Below, piece after piece: positions 35,369-47,972 of a stretch of 64,000 bases of DNA. The stretch is taken from positions 682,001 to 746,000 of the forward strand of contig JAKOGI010000001.1 of NCBI GenBank assembly GCA_029747015.1. Direction: 5' to 3'. Origin of the DNA: Carnegiea gigantea (taxonomy: Eukaryota > Streptophyta > Magnoliopsida > Caryophyllales > Cactaceae). The notes under the pieces were generated by a model. It searched no databases. It saw only the letters and a list, made by a program, of their open reading frames with translations, and was not told the origin of the DNA. A program made the position numbers and the translations under genes. Position 1 is the stretch's first letter. Each line of letters starts with the position of its first letter.

Positions 35369-37811
35369 AATTGTTCTAATTTCAGCTTGTCTAGGTGAAT
35401 CATTATTGAAACAAGTAGTAGTTGACAATGTAAAGTGTTGTGCTCGGTAACAACTAACCATGTTTGCCTGAAATTGAGGTCTTCCCTGTTATCATGAATG
35501 CTGGCCATAACTCCAGCGTATGATCACTGATCAGCTAGTTGACACCCTCTTATATGACTGCGATTAGTAGAACACCCAAGGACGGCCCTGTTTTCGAATC
35601 TTCAACATCTTAACAGAGAGTTACAATTAAGCATTTGATGCATGATTGGCTCAACTTGATAATGCTTGTTTCAGGCTGATTTCGACCCTGACCCATCCCA
35701 GGTTTAATATGAAACCTTACCGCAAGTCTCCTACAATAATTGATGTCAATATGGCATCCTAAGCAATGTTAAATGACTTCAGTAGCGAGGATTGGTAAGT
35801 GCAGCTGGCAAGCAAACTAGCCTATGGCATCCCAATAGGTTTTACTAGGTCAAGCCTGGAAGATGTATGTAATCAATAGGGCTGACCATACCTTTTCTTT
35901 TTCTTTTTTTTTAAAGAAAAAGGACGGTAAGTAGGGTTGATCCAGTGAACTGTGGACCCTTCTATCCAAGCAGCTCGATGGGCCACAACAAACCCAAGGT
36001 TTGAACTCTAGTGAAGAGTATAGAAGACGAGGATGAGAACCAACTAGGCTATCACCTCTTCAACAAGGGTTGATCACTAAAGAAGCACATTGGATGCTTT
36101 TCTTGTGAGCTGAAGGAGGTTTAAAAAGTAAAACCACCTCTTTTCTGAATTATTAAAAGCACTGACATTACAAGTTGTTTTCTACCTCTGTAAAGTTAGC
36201 CTCATCTGGTTCATCCAGCCCTTTAACCAAGCCACTTGGGTAGACTCGCAACTTGGATGAGGCAGTCTAGAATTTAGCCTGGCCATAGACCTGACTTGCA
36301 GAGCTGAATACCCTCACTTGGGTGACAAGCCCAAGTTACCGGGCTTGACAAATTGTTGGTATCACCAAGTTTTTAGGCTTGGATATTGTGGGCTTCGCCA
36401 ATCCCTCCTGCAAAAGGCCTACTAGTTGTCCTACAGAACGGACCAATAATGAGTTGGACAGCCTATCCTTCATTAAAAAAAATAAAAATAAAAATTATTG
36501 TCCCTTGGTTAATTGATAATCTAATATTCTAATTTATGGATCCTTAAGCTCAACAAGTCCACACATTCAGGTGCAAGATAATTCATTGGTTAGCTGACAT
36601 AAGGAAAGCTTCTCAAGCTTTCTTAGAGCTATTTTGTTTCCGTATTAGTGTACCACTTACTATTCTTTATCATTACAACCAATTCTTGCTGCTTTTACAC
36701 ATAAATTTACGACTACTTATCCCAAACCAAACCGTTTCATGCCATTTACTAACGTATCTTATGCTTTCACAACTTACACTAGTTTTAACAGTCGAAACAA
36801 ATGCGCCTATAGTATATGCCCACGCTTCGGCTACTAATAAATCAGGATTGATGCATGCATTAGGTCATAGAATTAATGTCGATGAAACACACATACATAT
36901 CACATAGGCATGTACTCTCCTAAAGTTACCATGTGGCCAAGCTTGTGACAAATCAGGAAGCCTCACAAGTCACAACCATGCAACTCTTCCAAATTTCCCT
37001 TGTACGTCTATTACATTTGGTTATGGCGTTACCTTTCGGGAATAAATCATGACACGATAGAAGAAGACAATGAATATTCATTATGAGTACCACAAAAAGC
37101 ATAAAAGATGAATGGAGAGGAAGAATATAAGTGGAAAACTGAAAAATCTGATTGGTGGGAGGCTGACGAAATGCGAAAACAAGGATAGCCATTGGAATAT
37201 TATTATTAAAAAATCCAAACTGGCAATCATAAGGATGGAGATAAAATCCCCACTCATAATTCTGCGTCGGGATTCACCACTCGATCAGCACAAAGTCAAA
37301 GCTTTGAAGAGGACCAATTACTTATCCTGTGTGCGCTCACCCCATCATCCGGAATGGGTCGGCCGTCGGCGCACTAATTAACTCTCCAACACCAGAGCAG
37401 GGCCCACCTCATGGATTCAGAAATCGTTGTGTGTGCTTCAGGTGTTTTTCTCAGCGTCACTGTACGGTCGGCAGGGGCAGATACCCTTCACCATTGACCT
37501 TGCCGTCCATGCCACTTGTTTTTTTTTTTTTTTCTTTCTATACCCTTTTCCTGTTTTTTGGAGGGTGAAATGTAGGTCAGGGCCTTTAGTCACACTATTA
37601 TAAGATTAGAACTTTTTTTGAAAGGGGATCTCGAATTTGAATATCAAAACTTCTGTATTAATTTATTACAGAAGATAGGGTGAGTCTTTGTAATATCCAT
37701 ACTTTAAGTTAAAAAGATATTTGTGTGAGGGGTGTATTAGAGTATAAACTTATTCTTGGGGTAATATAAACATATATATAGTTGTTTAACTTAGTTTACC
37801 TAGTAAATTTA
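35369..37811. other. Intergenic, no gene recognised
   Basis: It contains the 3' flank of RCCR copy 2 and then unremarkable sequence. From about 37620 to 37770 there is a degenerate extra unit of the TRIM-like element at 37812 (ATCTCGAATTTGAAT, then TTAGAGTATAAACTTATTC). No credible coding frame. Confidence 0.5.
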
Positions 37812-38097
37812 TGTTAGAGTATAAATATATTCCTAAACCTTCAATCATTAACTTAAATTTAAGCTCTTAATTGAGATGGTTTTTGAACATAGTATCAGAG
37901 TTTTCTGAGCGAAAGGTCTCGAGTTTGAATCTCAGCAGCTCTCATATTTATTGCACAAGGTATTGAGGACCTTTGCAGCATCCACGTTTTAAGCCCAAAA
38001 GGCATTCGCGTGAGAGGACGTGTTAGAGTATAAACCTATTCTTGGACCTTCAACCATCAACTTATGTTTAAACTTTCGGTTGAGATAGTTTTGAGCA
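37812..38097 (+). mobile_element. TRIM-like miniature LTR retrotransposon
   Basis: Two short direct repeats, 37812-37889 (78 bp) and 38021-38097 (77 bp), both start TGTTAGAGTATAAA and end in TTG(A/G)(A/G)CA. Directly after the left one is TAGTATCAGAG, a one-base variant of the tRNA-iMet primer site TGGTATCAGAG. Just before the right one is a purine stretch GTGAGAGGACG. The ~131-bp interior codes for nothing. This is the layout of a terminal-repeat retrotransposon in miniature. A further degraded unit upstream (37620-37770) suggests a tandem LTR-interior-LTR-interior array. Confidence 0.7.
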
Positions 38098-41000
38098 ATT
38101 TATATCCCACCTTGTGCTGAGATCTTATGTGCCTTTTGACACCCTTATGAGAGTTAAGGTCTTAACAGATTCTCCATTATATTTAACTATTTTAGTTTAG
38201 GTTGAGGCAGTTTAAGACAATTTTGTTATGAGAACACTTAGAGCAGTTGCAATGGGGTTTCTTAGAACGGGATTTAATATTGAAAACCTTTTTAAGCCTC
38301 CCTAAGTTCTCCCTTCTCGTTAAACATGCTTTTAGCCGAGAATCCCACCGCCAAAGTTCTGAAATTTAGAAACAATGTTGGTGCGTGTTTAAGCTGTAGA
38401 TCCCTCACCGAAATGCAGCACTTGGGTATATTTTTACGTCGGATGGTGCTTTTTCTGCTCCGCAACTCTGAATCACGGACAGACGATAAGGGTGTTTAAA
38501 AATATTCATAACCAATTACCCGAAATAAAAATGCGCTAGCCGGACTGAAATTTTGAGTATTCGAACTGAAATATTTGAAAATTTCGGTTCGGGTACCCGA
38601 ACCGATTTTTTTTTGGGGTTATTTGTTCGATATGGTTTTGAGCATTTTGAGAGTTTGGGTACCCGAAAATCCGAAACTTTTTTTTTAAAAAAAATTCAAA
38701 GCTTTTTTTTAATGTTTCCTTCTTTAAATACTTTGTATGTCAAATATCCTCAAGGCCCAAGACGGTAAGTACGTAGTTCGAATTCATTGTAATCTGTTGT
38801 TTGGAAGATTAGGTCCTCTAAAAGGCGACGTTGCATTTGAATAATGAGTTGTATATGAATATGATGTTAGTAAGCTTGAAAGTTCTTGTTAAAAGTGGTA
38901 AGTTATTGTGTGATATTGACATATTGTGTAATAATATTAAGAGCAAGTTGACACAATACGATAATGTTCTATAGTATAAAAAGTAATAATTATATTATGG
39001 AAACAAAAAAAATAATTAAAAAATAGAAAAAATGTAAAAAAAAAAAGTGGATCCTTGGGCAACCGAAAGCCCCAAATTAAAATTTTCGGATGCCCAAAAC
39101 TTTCAGTTAAAATACGGTTCATTATTTTACCAATCCAACATGTCGGATACTCTAATCGAAATCTCTTTTGATTTCAATATTCAAACCATGAACACACTAA
39201 CGGCCCACAGTCGCCACTGCTCTACTGACAGGACAAGCACGGGGGCCCACTTGCTTTCTTTACTTCCTATTTCCTTGTTCAGCTTTTGATTCTTTTCTTT
39301 TATTTTTTATTCTTATTTTTTGACCCATGCCTCGCATGGAATTTGGTCAGGATTTTTTTTTTTTTAAACACAAGTTAAAAATTGTTATAATTTTTATAAG
39401 AATTAAGCATAGATGATTACTAAATGAAAATTAACAATTATTTCACTTTTGAAAATAATTTTGAATTATCTCCCAAAAAACTCATCAATACTATAATTAA
39501 ATTTCAATGTTGAAAATATTTCCTGCAAAAGTAATATTTAATATGTATTGTGAAAATAAAGTGAGATTATAATTAATTAACTAAAAGTGATAGAACACTG
39601 GGCAGTGGCGGATCTAGACTTTTATATTAGGTGTGTCCACTTAAGAACATTTGGTCAGTATGCAAAGAATAATGACAACAAAAAATTCAATTTTCACAAC
39701 ATAGTAAAGAATTCAATTTCCGAACAAGAAGCCAACAACAAAATGCATTGCCAAAGTACCGTATTTTGTAGGGGTGAGGATCAAGGATTCAATTCAATTT
39801 CACAATAATTCTTGGCACAACAAAGAGCAAGTGCTCAACTTTCATGTATTTCGGACCAATTTGAAGCTTACTTATCATCGACGTGACTAAGTAATAAGTA
39901 ATTCAAGCCCAAAAAACAATTGTTCAAGCAAGTAACCCTAATGGAAGAGACTCCCTCTTTCTTTCACTAGATCTGGTTAGAGTTCCTCCTAAGGCTCTAA
40001 CCATGGCGTTGACTTTCAATGTTGCCGCTGTTTGCTATTTTCTCAATTCAAATTCATCAGGTCTCCAATTGCATGTTAATATGAACTTCAAATCTGTTGC
40101 TAATCCAGAAGTTCACTCGATCTAAACTCTATCTTTTCATAATCTTTTTAGGCTTTTAGTGGCTAGATGACATCTATGTTTTAGATACTCCTATGCGACT
40201 TATCCGATTTTTGCTCTGTATGTTGGGCAAATATTCAAGATTGAAATCTCAAACCAGAAAGTCAGAAACCCTAATTTGTGTGTATGTGGTACAAGCTGGC
40301 GTAAGCGTGAGTGCGTGGCTGTCAGGTTGTGGCAGCACCGTGATAGCATCGATTGCCAGCGATGGGTGACGACTGCTCAGTGTTTGAGATGGATGAGAGT
40401 CTAAGATGGCGAAAGTGAGATGGAGTATGCGGGTATGCGAGAATTGGGAGGCAGAGAGGGACAAGGCAACGAGGGTTGATAGCAGCGTGACCTTACTCTA
40501 TCATTTTCTACTAATTGCACCCATTTTCTTTTAAAAAAAGGGGAAAACGTTAGTGGCTGAAGTTCCTTAGTTTGCATGGGCCGAACCACTTCACATAAGG
40601 GTTTCTTGGGCCTTTCCTAGAGTGTCCACCCATAATTTTTTTTAAAGGCCTTAAATCAGTCAATTAGATATTTTTTTTGAATTAGGGATGTAAACACAAA
40701 TTTCGCGCCTAAAATAAATTAGACAAAAAATTGAGTAACAAATTAAACTTTTGTATTTATATCAAATAATGGATACAATCGCTGTGTATTTGTTACAAGT
40801 AAACAAATAAAAGTCTTCTAATTCGATCTCCAATTTGTACTTGAAGGAGGGTCGGTTGACCTGAATCCAGATCAAGTTGGTTGATTTGACTTCCTTTGAA
40901 TGAATTTCGATGAATTTGATCTTGAGAGAGGACCTAAGAGGTTTGATCTCAATTAAGACAAGTTTTCTTTTATCTTCCTTGGTAGACGGCACGTGCTTTG

Positions 41001-42281
41001 ATTAAGCTTGTTATCTTCCTTCAGGGAAATTAGTCGTTTGAGCCTTCAGAATGCCTTTAGAGTGAATAAATCTTCCACCCTGAGTAGGAGGTAGTAAACT
41101 CTATTTATGGACAACAAATCCCCCTCCCCTTACTAGAGTTTCTGACTGATTCGCCTTCTTGGACCATTAATTGGGTCTTTGACTTATTAGTCTATTTAAC
41201 TGGCAATTTAATAGTCAATTTGACCTTTGACTTGATAGTCACCTAATTTATTTAAATAAATTAAAATTAATTAAATAAGTTGACCCAAATAATCAATTTA
41301 TATTTATTTTTATAATATGGTATTTATTACTAAATTTTCTGTGCCTACAAAAGATATCCATGGACACTCCTAAGCTCCACATAAATCCGCCCCTACATGT
41401 GGGACTAATTTATATTGGGAAGTGGATTTGGGGAAACTTTGCTAAACGCCACCATTGCATAAGTGGATTTCGTGAAGTTCGATTTAGCGTTGTTGTAATG
41501 ATGTGGCAACATTAAATCCTAATGCAAACTGCATTGAAAGAAAAGATGAAATGCTAAAATTTGTAATTCAATGCATGGCGGAGTAGTGTCAATTACAAGT
41601 CGCTTGCAAATTTTCTACATCAATGTTTTTATCCTGATATGTCGGGAATATAATTCCTAATTGAGCGAAATATTGCATCGAAATCAAAATAGATAATTAA
41701 TTAAGATGTAGATATTCGAATAAATATGACAAAGATCAATACTACACAAATTTAGTGTACAAAATTCAAAATGGAAAAAACTCACGTATGGATGACAATA
41801 GTAAAAGATGCTACTAAAATGATGAAAGAGGTATAAAACAAATCTATAAGAGCAACATCCCAAATGATATCCGATCTACAAATCGAGTGGAGAATCTCAA
41901 CCACAACGAGATCAATTACATAAATAGATTCTAATATCTCGAAACCCGCATGCGAGAAACTCTCAATCTACATTAGAATAGAGGAATAAAAACAAAGACA
42001 CCCCAAAGCTAGGGGCTCCCAATGGTGCCAAAAGATACATAATTTTAATCCCACTAAACTAGATTTGACAACCTAGTATTTATAGAAGACTCAGGGATAA
42101 CCAAGGAGAAATTAATCGTCGCTGCATAACTTACTAAAATACGAGCATCGTTCCATGTCTGCTGGGGAAAAGGCCACGGTCCTACGTACCAAACTACATG
42201 CAAGCAAGTGACAGTACGTCGCTATGCAGTTGCATAAGATGGGCTTCAAGACGTGCGTGTGTTCATAAAAGGCGACATTAA
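38098..42281. other. Intergenic, no gene recognised
   Basis: Mostly AT-rich. A small palindrome CGGTTCGGGTACCCGAACCG lies at about 38585-38604. The segment 40660-41350 is LTR-like in composition but lacks definable ends. None of the open frames has a recognisable domain. Confidence 0.45.
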
Positions 42282-42727
42282 GGGTCCGTTTAGAAGGAGA
42301 GTAAGTTAGAAGAGTAAGAGTAAGGAGGAGTAACAACAAGGAAGAATAAATAAGAGTAAGTTGCTCACCCTTATTTGAGAGTTGAAGAAGAGTGAGGACT
42401 AAACCTTGTTTGGAAGAATAGGAGAGTAAATAAGAGTAAGTGAAAAAATTGACATATATACCATCACTAAATAGATTAAAATATATTATATTCAGAATTG
42501 TAGGAGTAAATCTGTAAACTACTCCTTCCTACCCCTCATTACTCCTCTTTACACTCCATTTTGGAGTGTAAGAAAATGAAGGGTTGAGGAGAGTAAGGGG
42601 GAGTAGTAGTTACTCTCCCTAACTCCTCCCTACCCTCATTTTCTTACTTTCAAATATGGGTAAAGAAGAGTACTTACCCTCCTTTACTCCCCTTTACTCC
42701 TTCTTACTCCCCCATCCAAACAGACCC
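42282..42727. mobile_element. Tourist-like (PIF/Harbinger) MITE
   Basis: The element is 446 bp, starts GGGTCCGTTTAGAAGGAG and ends CCCATCCAAACAGACCC, an imperfect terminal inverted repeat. TAA flanks both ends (42279-42281 and 42728-42730), the 3-bp target duplication of PIF/Harbinger MITEs. The interior repeats GAGTAAGAGTAAG on one side and its complement CTTACTCCTTTACTCC on the other, so the whole can fold into a long hairpin. A young Copia element inserted 15 bp to its right. Confidence 0.75.
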
Positions 42728-42742
42728 TAAAGTTGCCATTAC

Positions 42743-42971
42743 TGATAAAAGTCAGCAATTCATTGAGAGAAGAATTGAAGAGAGAAGATTAGTATTCATG
42801 TTTTTCTATCACCAACATATGGCTACAGCTCCTATATATATACAGGGTGATGGAAGGATCTACCAACTGTCTACAACCAATTCTCAGTTATACACAGCTT
42901 TCCCAATGCTGACATAGATAACAAACTCTCCTTTTCTATAACAAGCTATAACAAACTAACCCTCCTTTACA
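42743..42971 (-). repeat. 3' LTR of the Copia element
   Basis: The LTR is 229 bp with TG...CA ends. It differs from the other LTR only at CATAGATA versus CATGGATA. A TATATATATA box (about 42833-42842) probably serves as the promoter in the 5' copy. Confidence 0.97.
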
Positions 42972-42979
42972 TCCCCCCC

Positions 42980-45900
42980 TCAAGGTGGAATTGGGGGAGA
43001 ATCCACCAATCCTAACCTTGAACACAGATAGTTATGTTGGAGTTCTCCAAGAGGCTTGGTCAGGAGGTCTGCAGGCTGTTCTTGGGAGGGGATATGAGAA
43101 GTCTTGAGAAAGCCTTCCATGACCTTGTCTCGTGTGTAATGACAGTCTATCCGCAAGTGTTTTGTCCTTTCATGAAAGACGGGATTAGCTGCAATGTGTA
43201 TGGCAGCGTTATTATCACAATGCAACTCAATGGGCAATTGTGGATCAAGACAGAAGTCCTCCATAAGATGAGACAACCATTCCAACTCAGAGGTAGTTGC
43301 TGACATGCTGCGATATTCAGCCTCTGCAGATGATTTTGCAACTGTTTTCTGCTTCTTAGTTTTCCAAGACACCAATGATGAGCCCAGAAAAACACAGAAC
43401 CCTGTAAGAGACCTGGCTGAGTCCTTGCATGTGCCCCAGTCAGCATCACAAAAGGCTCTTAACTTCAAATTGTTGTGCCTTGGATAAAACAGACCCTTGT
43501 TGATAGTGCCTTTTAAGTACCATAAAACATGCATGGCTGCCTGGTAATGAGGCTGCCTGGGTTGTTGCAGATATTGGCTGAGATGCTGTACTGAGTAGGA
43601 TATGTCAGGTCTGGTTAGAGTGAGATATAGGAGCCTACCAATTAGCCTTCGAAATTGTCCAGGGTCATCCATGATTTTCCCTATCTGTGCTGACAAATGA
43701 AGGCCTTTGGGTAGTGGAAATTTAGCGGGTTTTGCTCCAGTTATGCCAGCATCAGATAAGATGTCATGTATGTACTTTCTCTGATTGAGTATGATGCCAT
43801 GACTTGATCTAGCAAGTTCAATGCCCAGAAAATAACGGGCCAAGCCCAGATCCTTGATGGTGAAGGCAGCATGTAGGTCTCTCTTAAGAAGAGTGATGTT
43901 GTGAAGATCATCTCCTGTTATCAATAAATCATCAACATAAACAAGGACAAAAGTGTGCTTGCCTTGAGTTTGTTTAGTGAACAGAGAGTAATCGTTTTTG
44001 GATTGTATAAAGCCCTTTGTAAGCAGAAACTTGGTTAACTCAATGTTCCATTGCCTGGATGCCTGTTTTAATCCATACAAGGACCTCTGCAGTTGACAGA
44101 CCTGGCCTGGGAGAGCTTTAAAGTAGCCTTGTGGAGGCTGCATATATACTTCCTCCTCTATAAACCCATGTAAGAAGGCATTATTGATGTCCAACTGATG
44201 CAAGTCCCAGTCTTTAGCTGCTGCCAGAGCTATGAACATTCGAACATTAGTAAGTTTAGCAACTGGACTGAATGTGTGCTTATAGTCCTTGTCTTTAACT
44301 TGTTCAAAGCCCCTTATCACAAGCCTGGCTTTATGTCTTTCAATGCTTCCATCAGGCCTGAACTTGGTCTTGTATACCCACTTAGAGGTTAAAGCCTTCT
44401 TTCCAGGTGGCAATGTGGTCAATTTCCAAGTATTATTTTGCTCAAGGGCAGCAAGCTCTATCTCCATTGCCTTTACCCATTCTGGACACAGTTTTGCTTG
44501 TGCATAGCTATTGGGCTCTGGACTTTGTAGAACCTTTGTAAGGGATGCAACATAAGAAGAAGAAAAATGTGCCAAATTTGCATAGGAGAACAGAGGGTAT
44601 GATGTAGTTGTAAAACTATGGGAGGTAGAAGGTTCAGCAGAAGGTAGGACTGCTGTTTGCCTGTTGGTGAATTGTGGGCATGCAAAGTCTTTCATCCATG
44701 CTGGGGGTCATTTAGCTCATTGAGACTTTCTAAGCTCTTGCAGACATGAAGAAGTTGAAAAAGGAATTGACTGAGTTAAACTAGGAAGAGAATCAGAAAG
44801 TGGTGCTGGGTCAAGGGACATAGAGGGTTGCAATTCTGGGATAATAGATGGTGAGGGGACTGAGGTTTCATGTATGGGCAGAGCAGAATCAGTGTTAGAA
44901 GTGGAAGGAGATATAAGATTGGAAGAATTGAAAATGTTGTGTTTGTAAAGGTGAGGTTCAGATGCAGCATAAAAGAGAGGCTCACAGGATGGAAGAAAAT
45001 GGACTTGTTGTCCCAATTCCAAAGTTGCAGTGTGGTCCCTTTTAAAAGGAAAAATAGTTTCTGAAAAAACAACATCTCTACTATGAAAGACCCTTTTGGT
45101 TGTTAAATCATAAAGTTTATAACCCTTCAAACCAAAGGTGTACCCAAGTAGGATACATCTTTTTGCTCTGGACTCAAATTTATCTGAAATCCCTATGTTT
45201 GCTGCAAAACATAAGCACCCTATTACTCTCAGATCTTGATAATTTGGAAGTGTACCAAACAATTTTTCAAAGGGACTCTTCCATTTCAAAATTTCCATTG
45301 GTAAAAAATTAATGAGATGTGTGGCTGAGAGTATACATTCACCCCAAAAATATTTAGGAAGTCCAGCTTGAAACCTGATGGCTCTTGCAGTTTTTAAGAG
45401 ATGTCTATGTTTTCTCTCAGCCACCCCATTTTGCTGCGGTGTTTTGACAATGGACTTTTGGTGTAGAATGCCTTTGGAAACAAAAAATTCATGGCAAAAA
45501 TCATTGATAAACTCAGTCCCATTGTCACTTCTGATTAACTGAATTTTGGTTTTAAATTGTGTTTCAACCATATTGTAAAATTGAACAATAGCTCCTTTTA
45601 CTTGAGTCTTGTTTTGCAGTAACTGAGTCCAAGTGTTTCTAGTAAAGTCATCCACTATTGTGAGAAAATAGTGTGCCCCACAGATATTTGCAACTTTGTA
45701 AGGTCCCCACAAATCCATGTGAACGAGATGAAAAGGATTAGAAGAATGTATGTTACTCTTATTAAAAGGCAATCTGTGCATCTTTGTCATTACACAGATT
45801 TCACAAGAAAAACTGAAAGGAACATTATTACAAAAAGGAATATGCTGCATTTTTGAAGCAGATGTGTGTCCAAGTCTTGCATGCAAGGTGGCTAGACTTG

Positions 45901-47587
45901 GCACATTACAACTAGAAGAAAAAGATGCTGAACTGGAAGAAGTATCAGTATAAGCATGGTCTGCAGAATCTTTATTCTTAGGAAAGCTACTTTTCCCAGC
46001 TGGCAAAAGCTTGTATAACCCATCAACACCTTGAGCAACAGCTATTACCCTTCTAGTTGAAAGGTCCTGTATCCAGCATTGGTTTGGAAAGAAAAGGGCA
46101 AACAACTTGTGATCAATCAATAGTCTCTGAACTGATAGCAAGTTGAACTTAAAATCTGGTACATAAAGTACATTTTGGATAGTAATTTCAGGGGATAAAT
46201 GAATTTGACCAATCTGTGTGACAGTCTTTAAGGAGCCATCTGGTAAAGTAATTTTGACAGAATTAGGTAAGGATTGTAGGTTATGAAGTTGGTTTAGGTC
46301 AGATGTCATATGGTCAGATGCACCTGTATCTACTATCCAAGAGTTACTGTAGCTATGTTGCACAGCACAACAAGTGTTTTAATGAGAGCTAATGGAGTTA
46401 AAGCCAGTAGAAAGAGAACCTGCAAAATGAGCAAATGACTGCAAATGATCATGTTGTTGTTCACCTTGTTTTCCCTTCATGAACTTCATCATTTCCTGAG
46501 CCAAGGCTTGAACGAGACTTGGATCAAACTGAGCATTGGCACTAGTGTTAACAGAATTAGAGTCCACAAGAGGATCCTCCTGAATTTGTTCCTTATCCTG
46601 GGTGAAAACGTGTGCAGCCACTTTAGGGCCACCTCTGCCTCTCCCTTTATCCTTGGAGACATCATACCAATCAGGATAGCCAATCAGTTTAAAACACTGA
46701 TCAATAGTGTGACCTGTCTTCTGACAATGATCACAGAACCTTGCATTTTTAGGTTTCTTACTGTCTTTCTATTTCTTGAATCCTTGTGTATTAGGTCCTT
46801 TGGCAAGAAAGGCATTAGGTAAGGCAAAATTTCCTTTACTAGCCACTGCTGCTATTTCTCTAGCATGAGTCACTGCTCCAGTAACTTGTCTTTGTTGCTC
46901 AATTCTCTCAATCATCAAGCAAGCCTTACTTACCGAGGGCAGAGGTTCCATAAGCAGAATTTGACCTCTAATAGCCTCATAATCCTCATTTAGATGCATC
47001 AAGAATTGCATCAGTTTTTGCCTTTGGTCTAATTCTATAGTTTTCTTGATAGCCTTGCAATTAGGATTACAAGTGCAAACAGGTATCTCACTTAAATCAG
47101 CCAGTTCATCCCAAAGCTTTTTCAGTTTGGTATAGTGAACAGCTATACTGTCATTTCCTTGATGCAAATCTTCAATTTCCTTTTGAACCTTGTATAGCAG
47201 AGGACCATTACTTTGTCCAAATCTTTCTACTAATTCATTCCATAATTCTTTAGCAGAATTGGCATATATGAAAGCTCCCGAAAGGCTTGGGTCAATCGAA
47301 TTCAACAACCAGCTAACCACCATGCTATCACATCTGATCCACTGATCATAGAGAGGAGAATTCAAGCTAGGTTTACTGCAAGTTCCATCAATGAATCCAA
47401 GTTTTACCTTAGTTCGAAGAGCAATCTTCACAGTGCGACTCCAATGCTGGAAATTTAGCCCGTTCAACTTGTTGTTTGTCAATTGCATCCCAGGATGGTC
47501 TGATCCTTGAAGATACAGAGGATCTGCATTGTAATTTTCCACATTCTGTCTAGCATCATCTTGACTGACTGAGTTTGAATCCGCCAT
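42980..47587 (-). pseudogene. Copia gag-pol polyprotein with four in-frame stops
   Basis: From the ATG at 47587-47585 (MADSNSVSQ) one frame runs 1,536 codons to 42980. Order: gag (LNGLNFQHWSRTVKIAL, LYKVQKEIEDLHQG), CCHC knuckle CDHCQKTGHTIDQC, protease WIVDTGASDHM, pre-integrase LHARLGHTS and CEICVMTKMH, integrase with HMDLWGP, SDNGTEF and GVAERKHR, reverse transcriptase with LDINNAFLHG, LYGLKQASRQW and YVDDLLITGDD, and RNase H with DADWGTCKDS and KSSAEAEYRS. All catalytic motifs look intact. Stops fall at 46771-46769 (before the knuckle), 46381-46379 (before the protease), and 44719-44717 and 44710-44708 (between integrase and reverse transcriptase). The frame is the same on both sides of each, so they are point changes, not frameshifts. 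As it stands only gag without its knuckle would be made. Confidence 0.95.
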
Positions 47588-47726
47588 GATCAAGAATCAA
47601 AAAAGAAATCAAAGAATCAAAAAATCCTGAAGAAGAATTTCTGATAGTCAATTGTTCGAATCAATCTGTTTGAGAAAGATTAGAAAATGCCTGAATGAAT
47701 GTTGAGAGTTTCAGAAAATGCCTGAA

Positions 47727-47738
47727 GCTCTGATACCA
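47727..47738 (-). other. Primer-binding site of the Copia element
   Basis: On the minus strand this reads TGGTATCAGAGC, complementary to the initiator methionine tRNA 3' end, with no gap to the 5' LTR. Confidence 0.95.
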
Positions 47739-47967
47739 TGATAAAAGTCAGCAATTCATTGAGAGAAGAATTGAAGAGAGAAGATTAGTATTCATGTTTT
47801 TCTATCACCAACATATGGCTACAGCTCCTATATATATACAGGGTGATGGAAGGATCTACCAACTGTCTACAACCAATTCTCAGTTATACACAGCTTTCCC
47901 AATGCTGACATGGATAACAAACTCTCCTTTTCTATAACAAGCTATAACAAACTAACCCTCCTTTACA
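47739..47967 (-). repeat. 5' LTR of the Copia element
   Basis: 229 bp, one mismatch from the other LTR, followed by the ATTAC target duplication. Confidence 0.97.
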
Positions 47968-47972
47968 ATTAC

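Larger units (their letters stand above)
42743..47967 (-). mobile_element. Young full-length Copia LTR retrotransposon
   Basis: The element is 5,225 bp on the minus strand, with 229-bp LTRs at 42743-42971 and 47739-47967 that differ at one base by direct comparison. Target duplications ATTAC flank it (42738-42742 and 47968-47972). Read on the minus strand, the primer site TGGTATCAGAGC (47727-47738) touches the 5' LTR and a polypurine tract TTGAGGGGGGGA (42972-42983) touches the 3' LTR. A single reading frame covers gag, protease, integrase, reverse transcriptase and RNase H but holds four internal stops. The near-identical LTRs mean a very recent insertion. Confidence 0.97.

Noticed and set aside
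37112..37568. Two overlapping short + strand frames
   Set aside because: No domain, no splice partners and mixed composition; treated as intergenic.
39600..40625. Possible transposon bounded by GTGTCCAC words
   Set aside because: The words are in the same orientation, no terminal repeats or target duplication could be defined, and the interior is featureless.
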